Below, piece after piece: positions 9,235 through 18,581 of a stretch of 64,000 nt of DNA. The number at the start of each line of letters is the position of its first letter. Positions within the stretch are counted from its first letter, which is position 1. Made by a program: the position numbers and the translations under genes. Below the pieces are notes generated by a model. The model saw only the letters and a list, made by a program, of their open reading frames with translations, searched no databases and was not told the origin of the DNA. Location: contig NZ_AUHC01000013.1 of assembly GCF_000422985.1 (NCBI RefSeq), forward strand, positions 1 through 64,000, read 5' to 3'. This DNA comes from Erythrobacter cryptus DSM 12079 (GTDB taxonomy: Bacteria; Pseudomonadota; Alphaproteobacteria; Sphingomonadales; Sphingomonadaceae).

Positions 9235-9407
9235 CGCGCGTCACCCTCGCTCACGGAGGCGCGCGCCAGCAGCAGCAGGGCAAGGCCGGCAAAGGCCAGC
9301 ATCGTCTGGTTGCGCAATGGGTAATCGGTGATTGACTGCGGGCCGCTCAAGCTCAACTGGATTGCCGATATCGGGCTGAGCGCAACTGTCCTCGTCGCGG
9401 CGGCGCT
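9231..9407 (-). pseudogene. C-terminal remnant of an O-antigen ligase/Wzy-like polymerase
   Basis: Between wecB and the repeat protein, an open frame of 58 codons runs from just after an in-frame stop (9408-9410) to a TGA that overlaps the next ATG. It has no plausible start of its own. It contains SITDYPLRNQTM followed by one hydrophobic helix (LAFAGLALLLLA). The D-Y-P-L-R segment before a last membrane helix is the usual ending of O-antigen ligase/Wzy family proteins, which are normally over 400 residues. I infer that the gene body was deleted and only the tail remains. Confidence 0.6.
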
Positions 9408-9445
9408 TCATGTGCGGCTTGGCCGCAGGGAGCCAAGGTCGAGGT

Positions 9446-10582
9446 CTAGATCATCGCGCCGATGATCTCGGCGATGCGGCCGGCGGCCTTGCCGTCGCCA
9501 TAGGGATTGTGCGCCTGCGCCATCCGCGCATAGGCCGCGTGATTATCGAGCAGGCGGTTGGTTTCCGCGAGGATCCGCGCGCAATCCGCGCCAACCAGGC
9601 GCGCCGTTCCTGCAGCAACCCCTTCCGGGCGTTCGGTCGTCTCGCGCATCACCAGCACCGGCTTGCCGAGCGCCGGGGCTTCCTCCTGAATCCCGCCGGA
9701 ATCGGTCAGCACAAGGTCGCTGGCTTCCATCATCGCGACAAAGTCGCAGTAGTCGAGCGGGTCGATCAGGGCGACATTGGCAAGGCCCGCGAGCGCGGGG
9801 CGCATCACCCCTGACACATTGGGGTTGGGGTGGAGCGGATAGATGATCGCAACGTCATCGCGCGCGGCAAGCTGTTGCAGCGCTGCGGCGATCTCAGCCA
9901 TGCCGGGGCCAAAATTCTCGCGCCGGTGCGCGGTGACGGCGATGATCCGCCGCCCGGCAAAGCGCTGCTTGAGCGGCGCGATCGTGGGTGCCAGCGAGGG
10001 ATCGGCGGCAACCCGCGCCCGGGCGTAAAGCAGGGCGTCGATCACCGTGTTGCCGGTGACGTGGATGGCATCCGCGCGCACACTCTCGGCGCGCAAGGCC
10101 GCTGCTGCCGTCTCGGTCGGGGCGAAATGCAGGTCCGCAATCACCCCCGTGACCTTGCGGTTCACCTCCTCGGGCCAGGGCGCATAGATATCGCCGCTCC
10201 TCAGCCCCGCCTCGACATGGCCCACCGGAATGCGCCGGAAATAGCAGGCGAGGCTCGCCATCATCGTCGTCAGCGTATCTCCGTGCACCAGCACCCGATC
10301 GGGCTTGAGCTGATCGAGCGCCGTGCCGAAGGCGGTGATGAGCCGTGCGCTGAGGCTATCGAGCGACTGGTCGGGCTGCATCAGGTCAAGATCGATATCG
10401 GGCAAGAGGCCCGACAGTTGAAGCACCGAATCGAGCAGTTCGCGGTGCTGGGCGGTGACCACAACCTTGACGTCGAACCGCCCGGTCTCGCGCAGCGCAA
10501 AGACCACCGGGAACATCTTGATCGCTTCGGGCCGGGTGCCGAAGGTCACCACGATCCGCGGCCTGCCCCCGGCCGCGCTCAT
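9446..10582 (-). CDS. wecB: UDP-N-acetylglucosamine 2-epimerase (non-hydrolysing)
   Basis: This 378-residue cytosolic enzyme interconverts UDP-GlcNAc and UDP-ManNAc. Visible hallmarks are the N-terminal GTRPEAIKMFPV, VVTAQHRELLD, VHGDTLTTM, HVEAGLRSGD, VTAHRRENFG and the LTDSGGIQEEAPALGKPVLVMR region that binds the nucleotide. Its start overlaps the wecC stop by ATGA, so the two are co-translated and supply UDP-ManNAcA for a surface polysaccharide. Length is normal and all motifs are intact, although the downstream polymerase gene is decayed. Confidence 0.95.
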   Translation of the reverse strand: MSAAGGRPRIVVTFGTRPEAIKMFPVVFALRETGRFDVKVVVTAQHRELLDSVLQLSGLLPDIDLDLMQPDQSLDSLSARLITAFGTALDQLKPDRVLVHGDTLTTMMASLACYFRRIPVGHVEAGLRSGDIYAPWPEEVNRKVTGVIADLHFAPTETAAAALRAESVRADAIHVTGNTVIDALLYARARVAADPSLAPTIAPLKQRFAGRRIIAVTAHRRENFGPGMAEIAAALQQLAARDDVAIIYPLHPNPNVSGVMRPALAGLANVALIDPLDYCDFVAMMEASDLVLTDSGGIQEEAPALGKPVLVMRETTERPEGVAAGTARLVGADCARILAETNRLLDNHAAYARMAQAHNPYGDGKAAGRIAEIIGAMI

Positions 10583-11883
10583 CGCTTGAGCATGCCTCTC
10601 GTGTCGAACACCAGCTTGCCCGCAAGGTCGGCGGGCGCAAGGTGCCTGAAGGCGGTGTGATCGACCAGCACCACCACAACCTCGGCGGCATCGAGTGCGG
10701 CGTCAAGCACCATCAGCTGCGCGCCAGTGCCATCGAAGGCCGCCGGCAAGGTCTCGGCAAAGGGCTCGACCACCAGGATCTTCTCGCCATGGGTGCGGGC
10801 AAGGCTCGCCGCGATGGCGAGCGCGGGGCTTTCACGGAAATCGTCGATATCGGGCTTGAAGGCGAGGCCCAGCAGCGCGACCTTGCTGCCCGGCGCGGCC
10901 TCGATCAGCGCCCGGATCTTGGCTTCGGTGTGCAGCGCCTTGTGGTCATTCACCTCGCGCGCGGTGCGCACCAGCCGGGCGGCCTCCGGCGCGCCGGCGA
11001 CCAGGAACCAGGGATCGACGGCGATGCAATGCCCGCCCACCCCGGGGCCGGGCTGGAGAATGCTGACCCGCGGGTGACGGTTGGCAAGGCGGATCACCTC
11101 CCACACATCCACCCCGATCACATCGGCAATCATCGAAAGCTCATTGGCAAAGGCGATGTTGACATCGCGAAAGGCGTTTTCGACCAGCTTGACCGTCTCG
11201 GCCACCCGGGCGGTGGTGGTCAGGCAATCGCCCTTGACAAAGCTGGTGTAGAGCACCGCGGCGCGCGCCGCGCAGGCCGGGGTGACGCCGCCGATCACCC
11301 GATCATTGTGCACCAGTTCGGTGACGATCCGGCCCGGGAGCACGCGCTCCGGGCAATAGGCGAGCGCAATGTCCGCATCTTCCTCGCTGCCCTCGCGCGG
11401 GACCACCAGATCGGGCCGCGCCTCGGCGATGATCGCGCCCACCCGCTCGGTCGTGCCGACGGGCGAGGTGCTCTCGACGATCACGCAGGCCCCGGGCCCG
11501 ATCTTGGGGGCGATCGCGCGCGCCGCGGCCTCGACATAGGAGATGTCGGGCGACTTGCCCGGCCCCAGCGGTGTGGGCACGGCAATCATGTAGAAGCTCG
11601 CCGTCGGCACCTCGCACGCTGCCACCAGCGTGCGCGCGGCAATCGCCTCATGCACCAGCCGGTCAAGGTCGCGCTCCTCTATATGCACCCGCCCGGCATT
11701 CACCGTCTCGACCACCTTGGGCGAGACATCGACGCCGCACACGCTCCAGCCGTAGGAGGCAAGCAGGGCCGCGGTCGGCAGCCCGATATAGCCCAGCCCG
11801 ATCACCGCGACCTGGTGGTCGGGCGCGGGGTGGGCGAGCGCCTTGCGCCCGAGCGCGGCGGTGGCATCGAAAGGAGCGTTCAT
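10579..11883 (-). CDS. wecC: UDP-N-acetyl-D-mannosamine dehydrogenase
   Basis: This 434-residue enzyme performs the NAD-dependent double oxidation of UDP-ManNAc to UDP-ManNAcA. It has the Rossmann motif GLGYIGLPTA, the ESTSPVGTT segment, the central KLVENAFRDVNIAFANEL helix and the catalytic Cys in GPGVGGHCIAVDPWF. It is the first gene of the wecC-wecB transcription unit, with about 95 bases of non-coding sequence upstream. A related UDP-glucose/GDP-mannose family dehydrogenase with another sugar substrate is possible, but the adjacent wecB supports ManNAc. Confidence 0.93.
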   Translation of the reverse strand: MNAPFDATAALGRKALAHPAPDHQVAVIGLGYIGLPTAALLASYGWSVCGVDVSPKVVETVNAGRVHIEERDLDRLVHEAIAARTLVAACEVPTASFYMIAVPTPLGPGKSPDISYVEAAARAIAPKIGPGACVIVESTSPVGTTERVGAIIAEARPDLVVPREGSEEDADIALAYCPERVLPGRIVTELVHNDRVIGGVTPACAARAAVLYTSFVKGDCLTTTARVAETVKLVENAFRDVNIAFANELSMIADVIGVDVWEVIRLANRHPRVSILQPGPGVGGHCIAVDPWFLVAGAPEAARLVRTAREVNDHKALHTEAKIRALIEAAPGSKVALLGLAFKPDIDDFRESPALAIAASLARTHGEKILVVEPFAETLPAAFDGTGAQLMVLDAALDAAEVVVVLVDHTAFRHLAPADLAGKLVFDTRGMLKR

Positions 11884-11979
11884 GCGGTCAAAGTCCCGGT
11901 GTCCGGGGTGGTGATGGCCGCAAAGCCCTTAAAATCGCGTTAGGCTTGCTGTGACTTTACCACACTTGCCGAGGCACGA

Positions 11980-12462
11980 TCAGGGCTGGCGGTTCTCGAT
12001 GAAGGCGGCAAGCGCCGCATGGAGCTGCACCGCTGTGGGTGATGCCAGGCGCGAGCAGTCGTGCCCCGTCAGGCCCTCGGCAATTCTCGCGCGCAGTTCG
12101 CTTTCGTCCTTGGCGACAAGAATGCCCGGGCGTCCTGCAAGCTTGCGCACCGTGGCGAGCTGGTGATCGTTGCGATGCTCGCCAAGGCTGGCGCGGCGCG
12201 GCATCAGCACGATCGGCTTGGCATGGCGCGCGGCTGTTACCACGGTGCCGATGCCGGCGTGGGCCACGATCAGGCTGGCGCGTTCCACCAGCGTTTCGAA
12301 CTCGGCCGGCGCCAGCTTCTCGCGCGCCTCCATGTGCCGGGGGCGATAGGTGCCCTTGCCGGTTTGCGCGATCACCGGGCCTTCAAGTTCCGGCGCGAGT
12401 GCATCCATGGCAGCGATCAGCCGGTCAAAGCCGAGTTGCATGCCCACGGTCACAAGGATCAC
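11980..12462 (-). CDS. PssE/Alg13-like glycosyltransferase catalytic half
   Basis: This 160-residue protein is the GT28 C-terminal half of a split glycosyltransferase. It starts at a GTG that overlaps the PssD-like stop (GTGA) and opens with the ILVTVGMQLGFDRL strand-loop typical of Alg13/PssE. The nucleotide-sugar site is seen in IVAHAGIGTVVTA and PIVLMPRRASLGEHRNDHQ. It pairs with the membrane-recruiting half encoded just upstream, and the complex should add a sugar, often glucuronate, to a lipid-linked oligosaccharide. Annotating it as a long 320-residue protein would be wrong because the extra N-terminus is the neighbour's frame. Confidence 0.85.
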   Translation of the reverse strand: MILVTVGMQLGFDRLIAAMDALAPELEGPVIAQTGKGTYRPRHMEAREKLAPAEFETLVERASLIVAHAGIGTVVTAARHAKPIVLMPRRASLGEHRNDHQLATVRKLAGRPGILVAKDESELRARIAEGLTGHDCSRLASPTAVQLHAALAAFIENRQP

Positions 12463-12917
12463 AACACCGCTCCGTGGTAGTGCGGGCCATTGCTTGCGGC
12501 GAGGTGCTCCCATTGAGTCCAGCACTGATGGGCAAGGCGCCGGGACAGCCGTCCGCACATCGACAGCTCCTCGCCATTGGCAACCGAATCGATCCACAAG
12601 GTGCGCGCGCCGATCAGCCGGCCGGCAAGGATGCAGAAGAAGCCAGGGGCCGCTCCGGTCGAGATCACCACCCGCGGGCGAAGCCGCAGCACGATCCCCA
12701 TGGCGACGAGCGCGCACAGCGCAGAGCGCAGCGGCTGGTTCTGGTTGCAATCGGGCAGGGGCGCGACCGCGGCAATGCCATGCTGCTCGGCGACGCCCGG
12801 CTCGGTCGTTGCGTAGAAGGTCTCGTAGTTCGCCAGGGTGGGCCGCAGCAGCATCAGTTGCTCCCAATGCCCGCCGCCCGAGGCAGCCGCGAGAACCCTG
12901 ATGGCCTTTTTGCCCAT
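12459..12917 (-). CDS. PssD/Alg14-like glycosyltransferase subunit
   Basis: This 152-residue protein is the Alg14-like partner of the split glycosyltransferase. It carries the GGGHWEQL nucleotide-sugar loop near the N-terminus, a YATTEPG strand, and STGAAPGFFCILAGRLIGARTLWIDS, the membrane-associating Alg14 pattern. The ATG at 12917 is preceded by GGGAG at a good distance. An exact TTGTGCAGTGCA site lies 20 bases upstream of the start, which suggests control by the same regulator as the phasin and cysD genes. Confidence 0.87.
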   Translation of the reverse strand: MGKKAIRVLAAASGGGHWEQLMLLRPTLANYETFYATTEPGVAEQHGIAAVAPLPDCNQNQPLRSALCALVAMGIVLRLRPRVVISTGAAPGFFCILAGRLIGARTLWIDSVANGEELSMCGRLSRRLAHQCWTQWEHLAASNGPHYHGAVL

Positions 12918-12937
12918 GCGCGAAAGGCTCCCGGTGG

Positions 12938-12949
12938 TGCACTGCACAA
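12938..12949 (-). promoter_or_regulatory. Putative PhaR-type operator upstream of the PssD-like gene
   Basis: On the minus strand this reads TTGTGCAGTGCA and ends 20 bases before the ATG of the PssD-like gene. A TATTGT overlapping its 5' side could be a -10 element. The same 12-mer in the same orientation lies before cysD and the phasin gene, and its TGC-N3-GCA core resembles operators described for PhaR. Binding is not shown. Confidence 0.55.
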
Positions 12950-13002
12950 TAGCGACCGGCGCGGGTTTGGTGGATCGCGGCCAGCCTGTCAACGCCGCAG
13001 GC

Positions 13003-13743
13003 TCACCCGGCGAGGCGGGCGATCTCGGCCAGCACACTTGCGGCCCATTCGCGCCTGCAGATGAGCAGATCGGGGATATAGGTATCGGCCTGGTTGTAGC
13101 GGAGCGGGCTGCCGTCGAGGCGCGAGCAGTGCAGGCCGTGCGCCGCGGCGACGGCGACGGGGGCGCAGCTGTCCCACTCATACTGGCCGCCCGAGTGGAG
13201 ATAGACCTCGGCTTCGCCGCGCACCACCGCCATCGCCTTGGCCCCGGCGCTGCCCATCGGCACCAGCGTGCCCCCGAGCGCCGCGGCGACCGCCTCGGCC
13301 TGGGCGGCCGGGCGCGTGCGGCTGACCACGAAGCGTGGGCACGCCGCCATGAGGGGGAGAGGGGCCGGCGCATCCGAGCGCAGCACCACGCCAGCGCCCA
13401 ATCCCGGCAGCGCCACCGCCCCGACCGCGGCGGCCCCATCAATGGCGAGCGCGACGTGGACGGCCCAATCTTCCCGATCTTCGCCAAATTCGCGCGTGCC
13501 ATCGAGGGGATCGACAATCCACACGCGGTTCTTGCCGAGGCGCGCGGGGCTGTCCTTCTCCTCCTCGGAGAGCAGGGCGTCCTCGGGCCTCATGTGCCGC
13601 AGGGCATGGCACAGGAACTGGTTGGCGGTGGCATCCCCGGCCTTTCCCAGCGCCTTGCCCGAAAAGACCCCGCTCGCGCGCACGCCCCGCAGCAGCTCTC
13701 CCGCCGCGGCGGCGAGGCGCGCGGCCAGCTCGGCATCGGTCAT
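13003..13743 (-). CDS. cysQ: 3'(2'),5'-bisphosphate nucleotidase, CysQ type
   Basis: This 246-residue enzyme belongs to the lithium-sensitive inositol monophosphatase superfamily and should dephosphorylate PAP or PAPS. The metal-binding sites are visible: LSEEEKD, WIVDPLDGTREF and the C-terminal EWDSCAPVAVAAAHG. The ATG at 13743 overlaps the upstream DUF2061 stop (ATGA), which favours it over an ATG 25 codons earlier. Its place behind cysD-cysNC supports a role in clearing the PAP left after sulfotransfer or PAPS reduction. Confidence 0.88.
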   Translation of the reverse strand: MTDAELAARLAAAAGELLRGVRASGVFSGKALGKAGDATANQFLCHALRHMRPEDALLSEEEKDSPARLGKNRVWIVDPLDGTREFGEDREDWAVHVALAIDGAAAVGAVALPGLGAGVVLRSDAPAPLPLMAACPRFVVSRTRPAAQAEAVAAALGGTLVPMGSAGAKAMAVVRGEAEVYLHSGGQYEWDSCAPVAVAAAHGLHCSRLDGSPLRYNQADTYIPDLLICRREWAASVLAEIARLAG

Positions 13744-14006
13744 TGTGCCGGTTCCTGTGATGCCACCGGGGTGGGCTGCGGATGGCCTGCCCTTATGCCC
13801 CAGCGGATCGAACTCCATGCACGCTCGTGCAAATAATAGAGCACCATCTTGGTCAGCACCTCGGTAAGCGCGATCGCGCCGGCCGCCTTGGCTGAGCGGG
13901 TGAACAGCCAGCTGAGCAGGAAGGTGTCGATGCTGCCCAGGATGCGCCAGCTGATCGCCTTGGCAAGCGAGCGGCTATGAGCCTCCTGACCATCAAACAG
14001 GAACAT
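13740..14006 (-). CDS. DUF2061 small membrane protein
   Basis: This 88-residue protein carries the DUF2061 pattern: RSLAKAISWRILGSIDTFLLSWLF, then a second helix and a KMVLYYLHERAWSSIRWG end. Two membrane helices are expected. DUF2061 proteins often sit with or fused to sulfate-activation genes, as here between cysNC and cysQ, but their job is unknown. A link to PAPS use or sulfate supply is inference from location. It lies 20 bases after cysNC and overlaps cysQ. Confidence 0.85.
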   Translation of the reverse strand: MFLFDGQEAHSRSLAKAISWRILGSIDTFLLSWLFTRSAKAAGAIALTEVLTKMVLYYLHERAWSSIRWGIRAGHPQPTPVASQEPAQ

Positions 14007-14026
14007 CGCGCAAGGCCCCCCCTCGG

Positions 14027-15937
14027 CTATTTGAGCGGCAGGATCCGCTCGATGATGTAGCGCGCCGCCTCTTCCGGGCTCATCTCGAGGGTGTTGACCC
14101 GGATTTCCGGGTTCTCGGGCGGCTCGTAGGGGCTGTCGATCCCGGTGAAGTTCTTGAGCTTGCCCTCGCGCGCCTTCTTGTAGAGGCCCTTGACATCGCG
14201 CGCCTCGGCCACGGCGAGCGGGGTGTCGATGAAGATCTCGATGAACTCGCCCGGGGGCAGCATCTCGCGCACCATCTGCCGCTCGGCCCGGAAGGGCGAG
14301 ATGAAGGCGGTGAGCACGATGAGGCCGGCATCGGCCATCAGCTTGGCCACTTCGCCCACCCGGCGGATGTTCTCGATCCGGTCGGCCTCGGTAAAGCCGA
14401 GGTCGCGGTTGAGGCCGTGGCGGACATTGTCGCCATCGAGCAGGAAGGTGTGGCGGTTCATCAGGAACAGCTGCTTTTCCACCTCGTTGGCGATGGTCGA
14501 TTTGCCGCTGCCCGAAAGGCCGGTGAACCACAGCACCCGCGGGGTCTGGTTCTTCATCCGCGCGTGATCCTCGCGGGTGATGCTGACCGGCTGCCAATGG
14601 ATGTTTTCGGCCCGCCTGAGGCTGAATGCGATCATCCCCGCGGCGACGGTGGCATTGGTGAACTTGTCGATGAGGATGAAGCCGCCCAGCTCGCGCGCGG
14701 TGGCATAGGGTTCGAACACGATCGGCCGGTCGGTGGCGAATTCGACCACGCCGATCGCGTTGAGGCCCAGCGTCTTGGCCGCAAGATGCTCGAGCGTGTT
14801 GACATCGATCTCGTATTCGGGCGGCTGGATGGTGGCGGTGACCATTTGCGTGCCCAGCTTGAGCCAATAGCCGCGCCCGGGCTTGAGGGCCTCCTCATCC
14901 ATCCACACCAGCGTGGCGCGGAACTGGTCGGAGGCCTGGGGCGGATCGTCGGCTGCCGCGATCATGTCGCCGCGGCTGCAATCGACCTCGTCGGCAAGCG
15001 TCAGCGTCACCGACTGGCCGGCCACGGCCTCATCAAGGTCGCCATCGAAGGTGACGATGCGCGCAATCGTGCTGGTCTTGCCCGAGGGCACGATACGCAC
15101 CTTGTCGCCGGGGCGGATGGTGCCGCTGGCGATCTGCCCGGCAAAGCCGCGGAAATCGAGATTGGGCCGGTTTACCCATTGCACCGGCATCCGGAAGGGG
15201 CGCGCCTGCGCGGCGGTGGCATCAAGCTCGACGGTCTCGAGATGGTCGATCAGGCTCGGGCCCGCATACCACGGCGTGTTGGGCGAGGGCGTGGTGATGT
15301 TGTCGCCGAGGAAGCCCGAAATCGGGATGGCGGTGAAGGCGCCGATCCCAATGCTTTCGGCAAAGGCGCGATAATCGGCGAGGATCGCGGCAAAGGTGGC
15401 CTCGTCATAGTCCACCAGATCCATCTTGTTCACCGCCAGCACCACGTGGCGGATGCCGAGCAGGTGGACGAGATAGGAATGGCGACGGGTCTGGCGCAGC
15501 ACGCCCTTCCTCGCATCGACGAGGATCACCGCCAGATCGGCGGTCGAGGCCCCGGTCACCATGTTGCGCGTGTATTGTTCGTGCCCCGGCGTATCGGCGA
15601 CGATGAACTTGCGCTTGGCGGTGGTGAAGAAGCGGTAGGCGACATCGATGGTGATGCCCTGCTCGCGCTCGGCGGCAAGCCCATCGACGAGTAGGGCAAA
15701 GTCGATCGCCTCGCCCTGGGTGCCGTGGCGCTTGCTGTCGGCCTCGAGCGCGGCGAGCTGATCTTCAAAGATCATCTTCGAATCATAGAGCAGGCGCCCG
15801 ATCAGCGTGGACTTGCCATCATCCACGCTGCCGCAGGTGATGAAGCGCAGCAGGCTCTTGTGCTGATGCGCCTCGAGATAGGCCTCGATATCCTCGGCCA
15901 CCAGCGCATCGACCTCAAATGAGGAGGGCGTGTGCAT
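14027..15937 (-). CDS. cysNC: Bifunctional sulfate adenylyltransferase subunit 1/adenylylsulfate kinase
   Basis: This 636-residue fusion forms PAPS from sulfate together with CysD. The N-terminal GTPase (CysN) has [28 protein letters not shown] and NKMDLVDY, followed by EF-Tu-like beta domains. From about residue 465 the APS kinase (CysC) has [18 protein letters not shown] and [16 protein letters not shown]. The ATG shares one base with the cysD stop (TGATG). Besides cysteine synthesis, the fused form with cysQ and polysaccharide genes nearby would suit production of PAPS for sulfated polysaccharide. Confidence 0.96.
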   Translation of the reverse strand: MHTPSSFEVDALVAEDIEAYLEAHQHKSLLRFITCGSVDDGKSTLIGRLLYDSKMIFEDQLAALEADSKRHGTQGEAIDFALLVDGLAAEREQGITIDVAYRFFTTAKRKFIVADTPGHEQYTRNMVTGASTADLAVILVDARKGVLRQTRRHSYLVHLLGIRHVVLAVNKMDLVDYDEATFAAILADYRAFAESIGIGAFTAIPISGFLGDNITTPSPNTPWYAGPSLIDHLETVELDATAAQARPFRMPVQWVNRPNLDFRGFAGQIASGTIRPGDKVRIVPSGKTSTIARIVTFDGDLDEAVAGQSVTLTLADEVDCSRGDMIAAADDPPQASDQFRATLVWMDEEALKPGRGYWLKLGTQMVTATIQPPEYEIDVNTLEHLAAKTLGLNAIGVVEFATDRPIVFEPYATARELGGFILIDKFTNATVAAGMIAFSLRRAENIHWQPVSITREDHARMKNQTPRVLWFTGLSGSGKSTIANEVEKQLFLMNRHTFLLDGDNVRHGLNRDLGFTEADRIENIRRVGEVAKLMADAGLIVLTAFISPFRAERQMVREMLPPGEFIEIFIDTPLAVAEARDVKGLYKKAREGKLKNFTGIDSPYEPPENPEIRVNTLEMSPEEAARYIIERILPLK

Positions 15938-16839
15938 CAGAAATAGCCTTCCTGCTTCTTGTCTTCCATGCTGGCCGACTGGCCCTTGTCGATCGCCCGG
16001 CCCTGGCGTTCGGAACTGGTGGCAAGCAGCATTTCCTGGATGATCGCATTCATCTCCCGCGCCTCGCTTGGGGTTGCGCCGGTCAGCGGATAGCAGCCGA
16101 GCGTGCGGAAGCGCACCGAGCGCATCACCGGTTCTTCGCCCGGCGCGAGCCGGAAGCGCTCATCATCCACCACGATAATCAGCCCGTCGCGCTCCACCGT
16201 GGGGCGCGGCTTGGCAAAGTAGAGCGGGACGATGTCGATCTTCTCGAGCGCGATATATTGCCAGATATCAAGCTCGGTCCAGTTGGAGAGCGGGAAGACG
16301 CGGATGCTTTCGCCCTTGTTTTTCTTGGCGTTGTAGAGGTTCCACAGCTCGGGCCGTTGGTTCTTGGGATCCCAGCGATGCGCGGCGTTGCGGAAGGAGA
16401 AGATGCGCTCCTTGGCCCGCGCCTTCTCCTCGTCGCGCCGCCCGCCGCCGAAGGCCGCATCAAAGCCATGCTGGGTGAGCGCGCGCTTGAGCGGATCGGT
16501 GAGCTGCGCCTGGCTGTAGAGCGCGCTGCCGGTGTCGAAGGGATTGATGCCCTGGGCCTCCGCCTCCTCGTTCTGCGCCACGATCAGCTTGAGACCATAT
16601 TCGCGCACGGTGCGATCGCGGTGGGCGATGAGATCGCGGAAATCCCAGCCGCTTGCCACGTGCAGCATCGGAAAGGGCACCGGCGCCGGGTGGAAGGCCT
16701 TGCGCGCAAGGTGCAGCATTACCGAGCTGTCCTTGCCGACCGAATAGAGCATCACCGGATTTTCGGCCTCGGCCACCACTTCGCGGAAGATGTGGATGCT
16801 TTCGGCTTCGAGCCGTTCAAGGTGGGTCAGCACACGCAT
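15937..16839 (-). CDS. cysD: Sulfate adenylyltransferase subunit 2
   Basis: This 300-residue ATP-PPi synthetase-type subunit makes APS from ATP and sulfate, driven by CysN GTP hydrolysis. The PP-loop [17 protein letters not shown] and conserved segments [20 protein letters not shown] and [10 protein letters not shown] are present. I chose the ATG at 16839 ([17 protein letters not shown]) over one 12 codons upstream, because the longer frame would run through the TTGTGCAGTGCA site and the extra residues look non-coding. No clear ribosome site precedes the chosen start, which is odd. It heads a four-gene unit with cysNC, DUF2061 and cysQ. Confidence 0.95.
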   Translation of the reverse strand: MRVLTHLERLEAESIHIFREVVAEAENPVMLYSVGKDSSVMLHLARKAFHPAPVPFPMLHVASGWDFRDLIAHRDRTVREYGLKLIVAQNEEAEAQGINPFDTGSALYSQAQLTDPLKRALTQHGFDAAFGGGRRDEEKARAKERIFSFRNAAHRWDPKNQRPELWNLYNAKKNKGESIRVFPLSNWTELDIWQYIALEKIDIVPLYFAKPRPTVERDGLIIVVDDERFRLAPGEEPVMRSVRFRTLGCYPLTGATPSEAREMNAIIQEMLLATSSERQGRAIDKGQSASMEDKKQEGYF

Positions 16840-16858
16840 GGGCGGGGGTGCTACACGC

Positions 16859-16870
16859 TGCACTGCACAA
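16859..16870 (-). promoter_or_regulatory. Putative PhaR-type operator upstream of cysD
   Basis: On the minus strand this reads TTGTGCAGTGCA and ends 19 bases before the cysD ATG. It is identical in sequence, orientation and spacing class to the sites before the PssD-like and phasin genes. It could also affect the divergent CoA transferase, whose ATG is about 140 bases away on the other side. Confidence 0.55.
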
Positions 16871-17011
16871 GACAAGCAAATTTGCCTTTGCCCGCCCCAT
16901 AGGCAGCCTTGTGCAGGCAGGGCGTGCGCGGGCTGTGCCGGGCCGCTCAGCGGGCTTGCTCTTGGCGCCCTTCAGCGCCACAGACACGCCCAGCACAGGA
17001 GAGAGCAAACA

Positions 17012-18097
17012 ATGACCCAAGCAAAAGGCCCGCTCGCCGGGCTCAAGGTGCTCGAATTTGCCGGGATCGGGCCGGGCCCGCACGTGGCGATGCTGCTGGC
17101 TGATCTTGGCGCCGAGGTGGTGCGGATCGACCGGCCGGGGGCAGGGGTGAGCAACCCGGTGGTCGAGCGCGCGCGCCACCGCCTCGCGCTCGATCTGAAA
17201 AGCGACGAGGGCAAGGCCGCGGTGCGCGCGGCCGCCCGCCATGCCGACGTGCTGATCGAGGGCTTCCGCCCCGGGGTGATGGAGCGGCTGGGGCTGGGGC
17301 CAGAGGTGCTGCTCGCCGACAATCCCCGGCTCGTCTATGCCCGCATGACCGGCTGGGGGCAGGATGGCCCGCTGGCTCAGGCGGCCGGGCACGATATCAA
17401 TTACATCGCCATCACCGGCGCGCTTGCCGCGATCGGCAGGGCGGGCGAGTTGCCCATCCCGCCGCAGAACCTGGTCGGCGATTTTGGCGGCGGATCGATG
17501 TATTGCGCCTTCGGGATCATGGCGGCGCTCTATGAGCGCGAACGCTCGGGCCGCGGGCAGGTGGTTGATGCCGCGATCGTCGATGGGGCCACCAGCCTGA
17601 TGAGCTTCTTCTTCGGGGTGCGCCAGGTGCCGCACCTCACCACCGCGCGGGGCAAGGGAATGCTCGGCGGGGCGGCGCATTTCTACCGCTGCTTTGTCTG
17701 CGCCGATGGCAAGGAGATCGCGCTCGGCGCGATCGAGCCGCAGTTCTATGCCGAGCTGCTGCGCCGCAGCGGCGCGCCCGAGGAGCTGGCCGAAGGGCAG
17801 ATGAACCCGGCCAATTGGGACGCCTATGCCGAGCGGCTCGCCGCCCTGTTCAAGACCAGGACGCGCGATGAATGGTGCGCGCTGCTCGAGGGCACGGATG
17901 CCTGCTTTGCCCCGGTGCTCGAGCTCGAGGAAGCGCGCGAACACCCCCACATGAAGGCGCGCGGCACCTATGTCGAGCACGAGGGGCTGTGGCACACCGC
18001 CCCCGCGCCGCGCTTCAGCCGCACCCCCGGCGCGGTGCGTGGCAGCGCTGACGATGGAGCCGAAGTGGTGGCGCGCTGGGCAAGCGAGGCTGGCTGA
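17012..18097 (+). CDS. CoA transferase family III, alpha-methylacyl-CoA racemase-like
   Basis: This 361-residue enzyme has the interlocked-ring CoA-transferase family III fold. The N-terminal [27 protein letters not shown], the [11 protein letters not shown]-like segment ([14 protein letters not shown]) and [14 protein letters not shown], which carries the catalytic Asp of alpha-methylacyl-CoA racemase, are visible. It should epimerise 2-methyl-branched acyl-CoA or move CoA between acids. An AGGAGAG ribosome site lies 8-10 bases before the ATG. It shares one base with the MaoC gene, so both probably act on the same branched or dicarboxylic acyl-CoA. Confidence 0.85.
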   Translation: MTQAKGPLAGLKVLEFAGIGPGPHVAMLLADLGAEVVRIDRPGAGVSNPVVERARHRLALDLKSDEGKAAVRAAARHADVLIEGFRPGVMERLGLGPEVLLADNPRLVYARMTGWGQDGPLAQAAGHDINYIAITGALAAIGRAGELPIPPQNLVGDFGGGSMYCAFGIMAALYERERSGRGQVVDAAIVDGATSLMSFFFGVRQVPHLTTARGKGMLGGAAHFYRCFVCADGKEIALGAIEPQFYAELLRRSGAPEELAEGQMNPANWDAYAERLAALFKTRTRDEWCALLEGTDACFAPVLELEEAREHPHMKARGTYVEHEGLWHTAPAPRFSRTPGAVRGSADDGAEVVARWASEAG

Positions 18098-18546
18098 TGG
18101 CCGGGCGCTTCTTCGAGGAATGGCAGGTGGGCGAGCGGCTCGAGCACCCGATCCGCCGCACCGTGACCGAGACCGACAACCTGCTGTTCTCGACGATGAC
18201 CCACAATCCCCAGCCGCTTCACCTCGATGTCGAGGCAGCAAAGGCGAGCGGGTTCGGGCAGATCCTCGTCAATTCCACCTTCACCTTCAGCTTGCTCGTC
18301 GGCCTGTCGGTGGGGGAGACGACGCTGGGCACGCTGGTCGCCAATCTCGGCTTCGACAAGGTGGTGACCCCGAAGCCGGTGTTCATCGGCGATACGCTCC
18401 ACGCGGTGAGCGAGGTCAAGGAATTGCGCGAGAGCCGTTCGCGCCCCGATGCCGGGATCGTCACCTGGGTGCACGAGATGTGGAACCAGCGCGGCGAGAT
18501 GGTGTGCCGCTGCGAAAGATCGGCGCTGATCAAGCGCAGGGGGTGA
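18097..18546 (+). CDS. MaoC family (hot-dog) acyl-CoA hydratase
   Basis: This 149-residue hot-dog protein is a MaoC-type hydratase. The active-site loop reads [11 protein letters not shown], in which Asn replaces the usual Asp of R-specific hydratases; this NPQPLHLD form is typical of a MaoC branch related to mesaconyl-CoA hydratase. The length and the following [19 protein letters not shown] helix fit the family. The start is coupled to the CoA transferase stop. Its substrate is not certain; a branched or methyl-substituted enoyl-CoA is most likely. Confidence 0.82.
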   Translation: MAGRFFEEWQVGERLEHPIRRTVTETDNLLFSTMTHNPQPLHLDVEAAKASGFGQILVNSTFTFSLLVGLSVGETTLGTLVANLGFDKVVTPKPVFIGDTLHAVSEVKELRESRSRPDAGIVTWVHEMWNQRGEMVCRCERSALIKRRG

Positions 18547-18581
18547 GCATGAGGGGCGGCCAAGCGGGGAGGGCGGGCGCG

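Noticed and set aside
9408-9445. Further coding of the ligase remnant upstream
   Set aside because: An in-frame stop at 9408-9410 and only 35 bases before wecB leave no room, and other frames give no ligase-like sequence.
12459-13517. A 352-residue minus-strand frame ending with the PssD-like protein
   Set aside because: The first 200 codons overlap cysQ in another frame and give a Ser/Arg/Pro-rich product; the family start is the ATG at 12917.
16840-16875. Longer cysD start (12 extra residues)
   Set aside because: The extra codons cover the conserved TTGTGCAGTGCA site and do not match the family.
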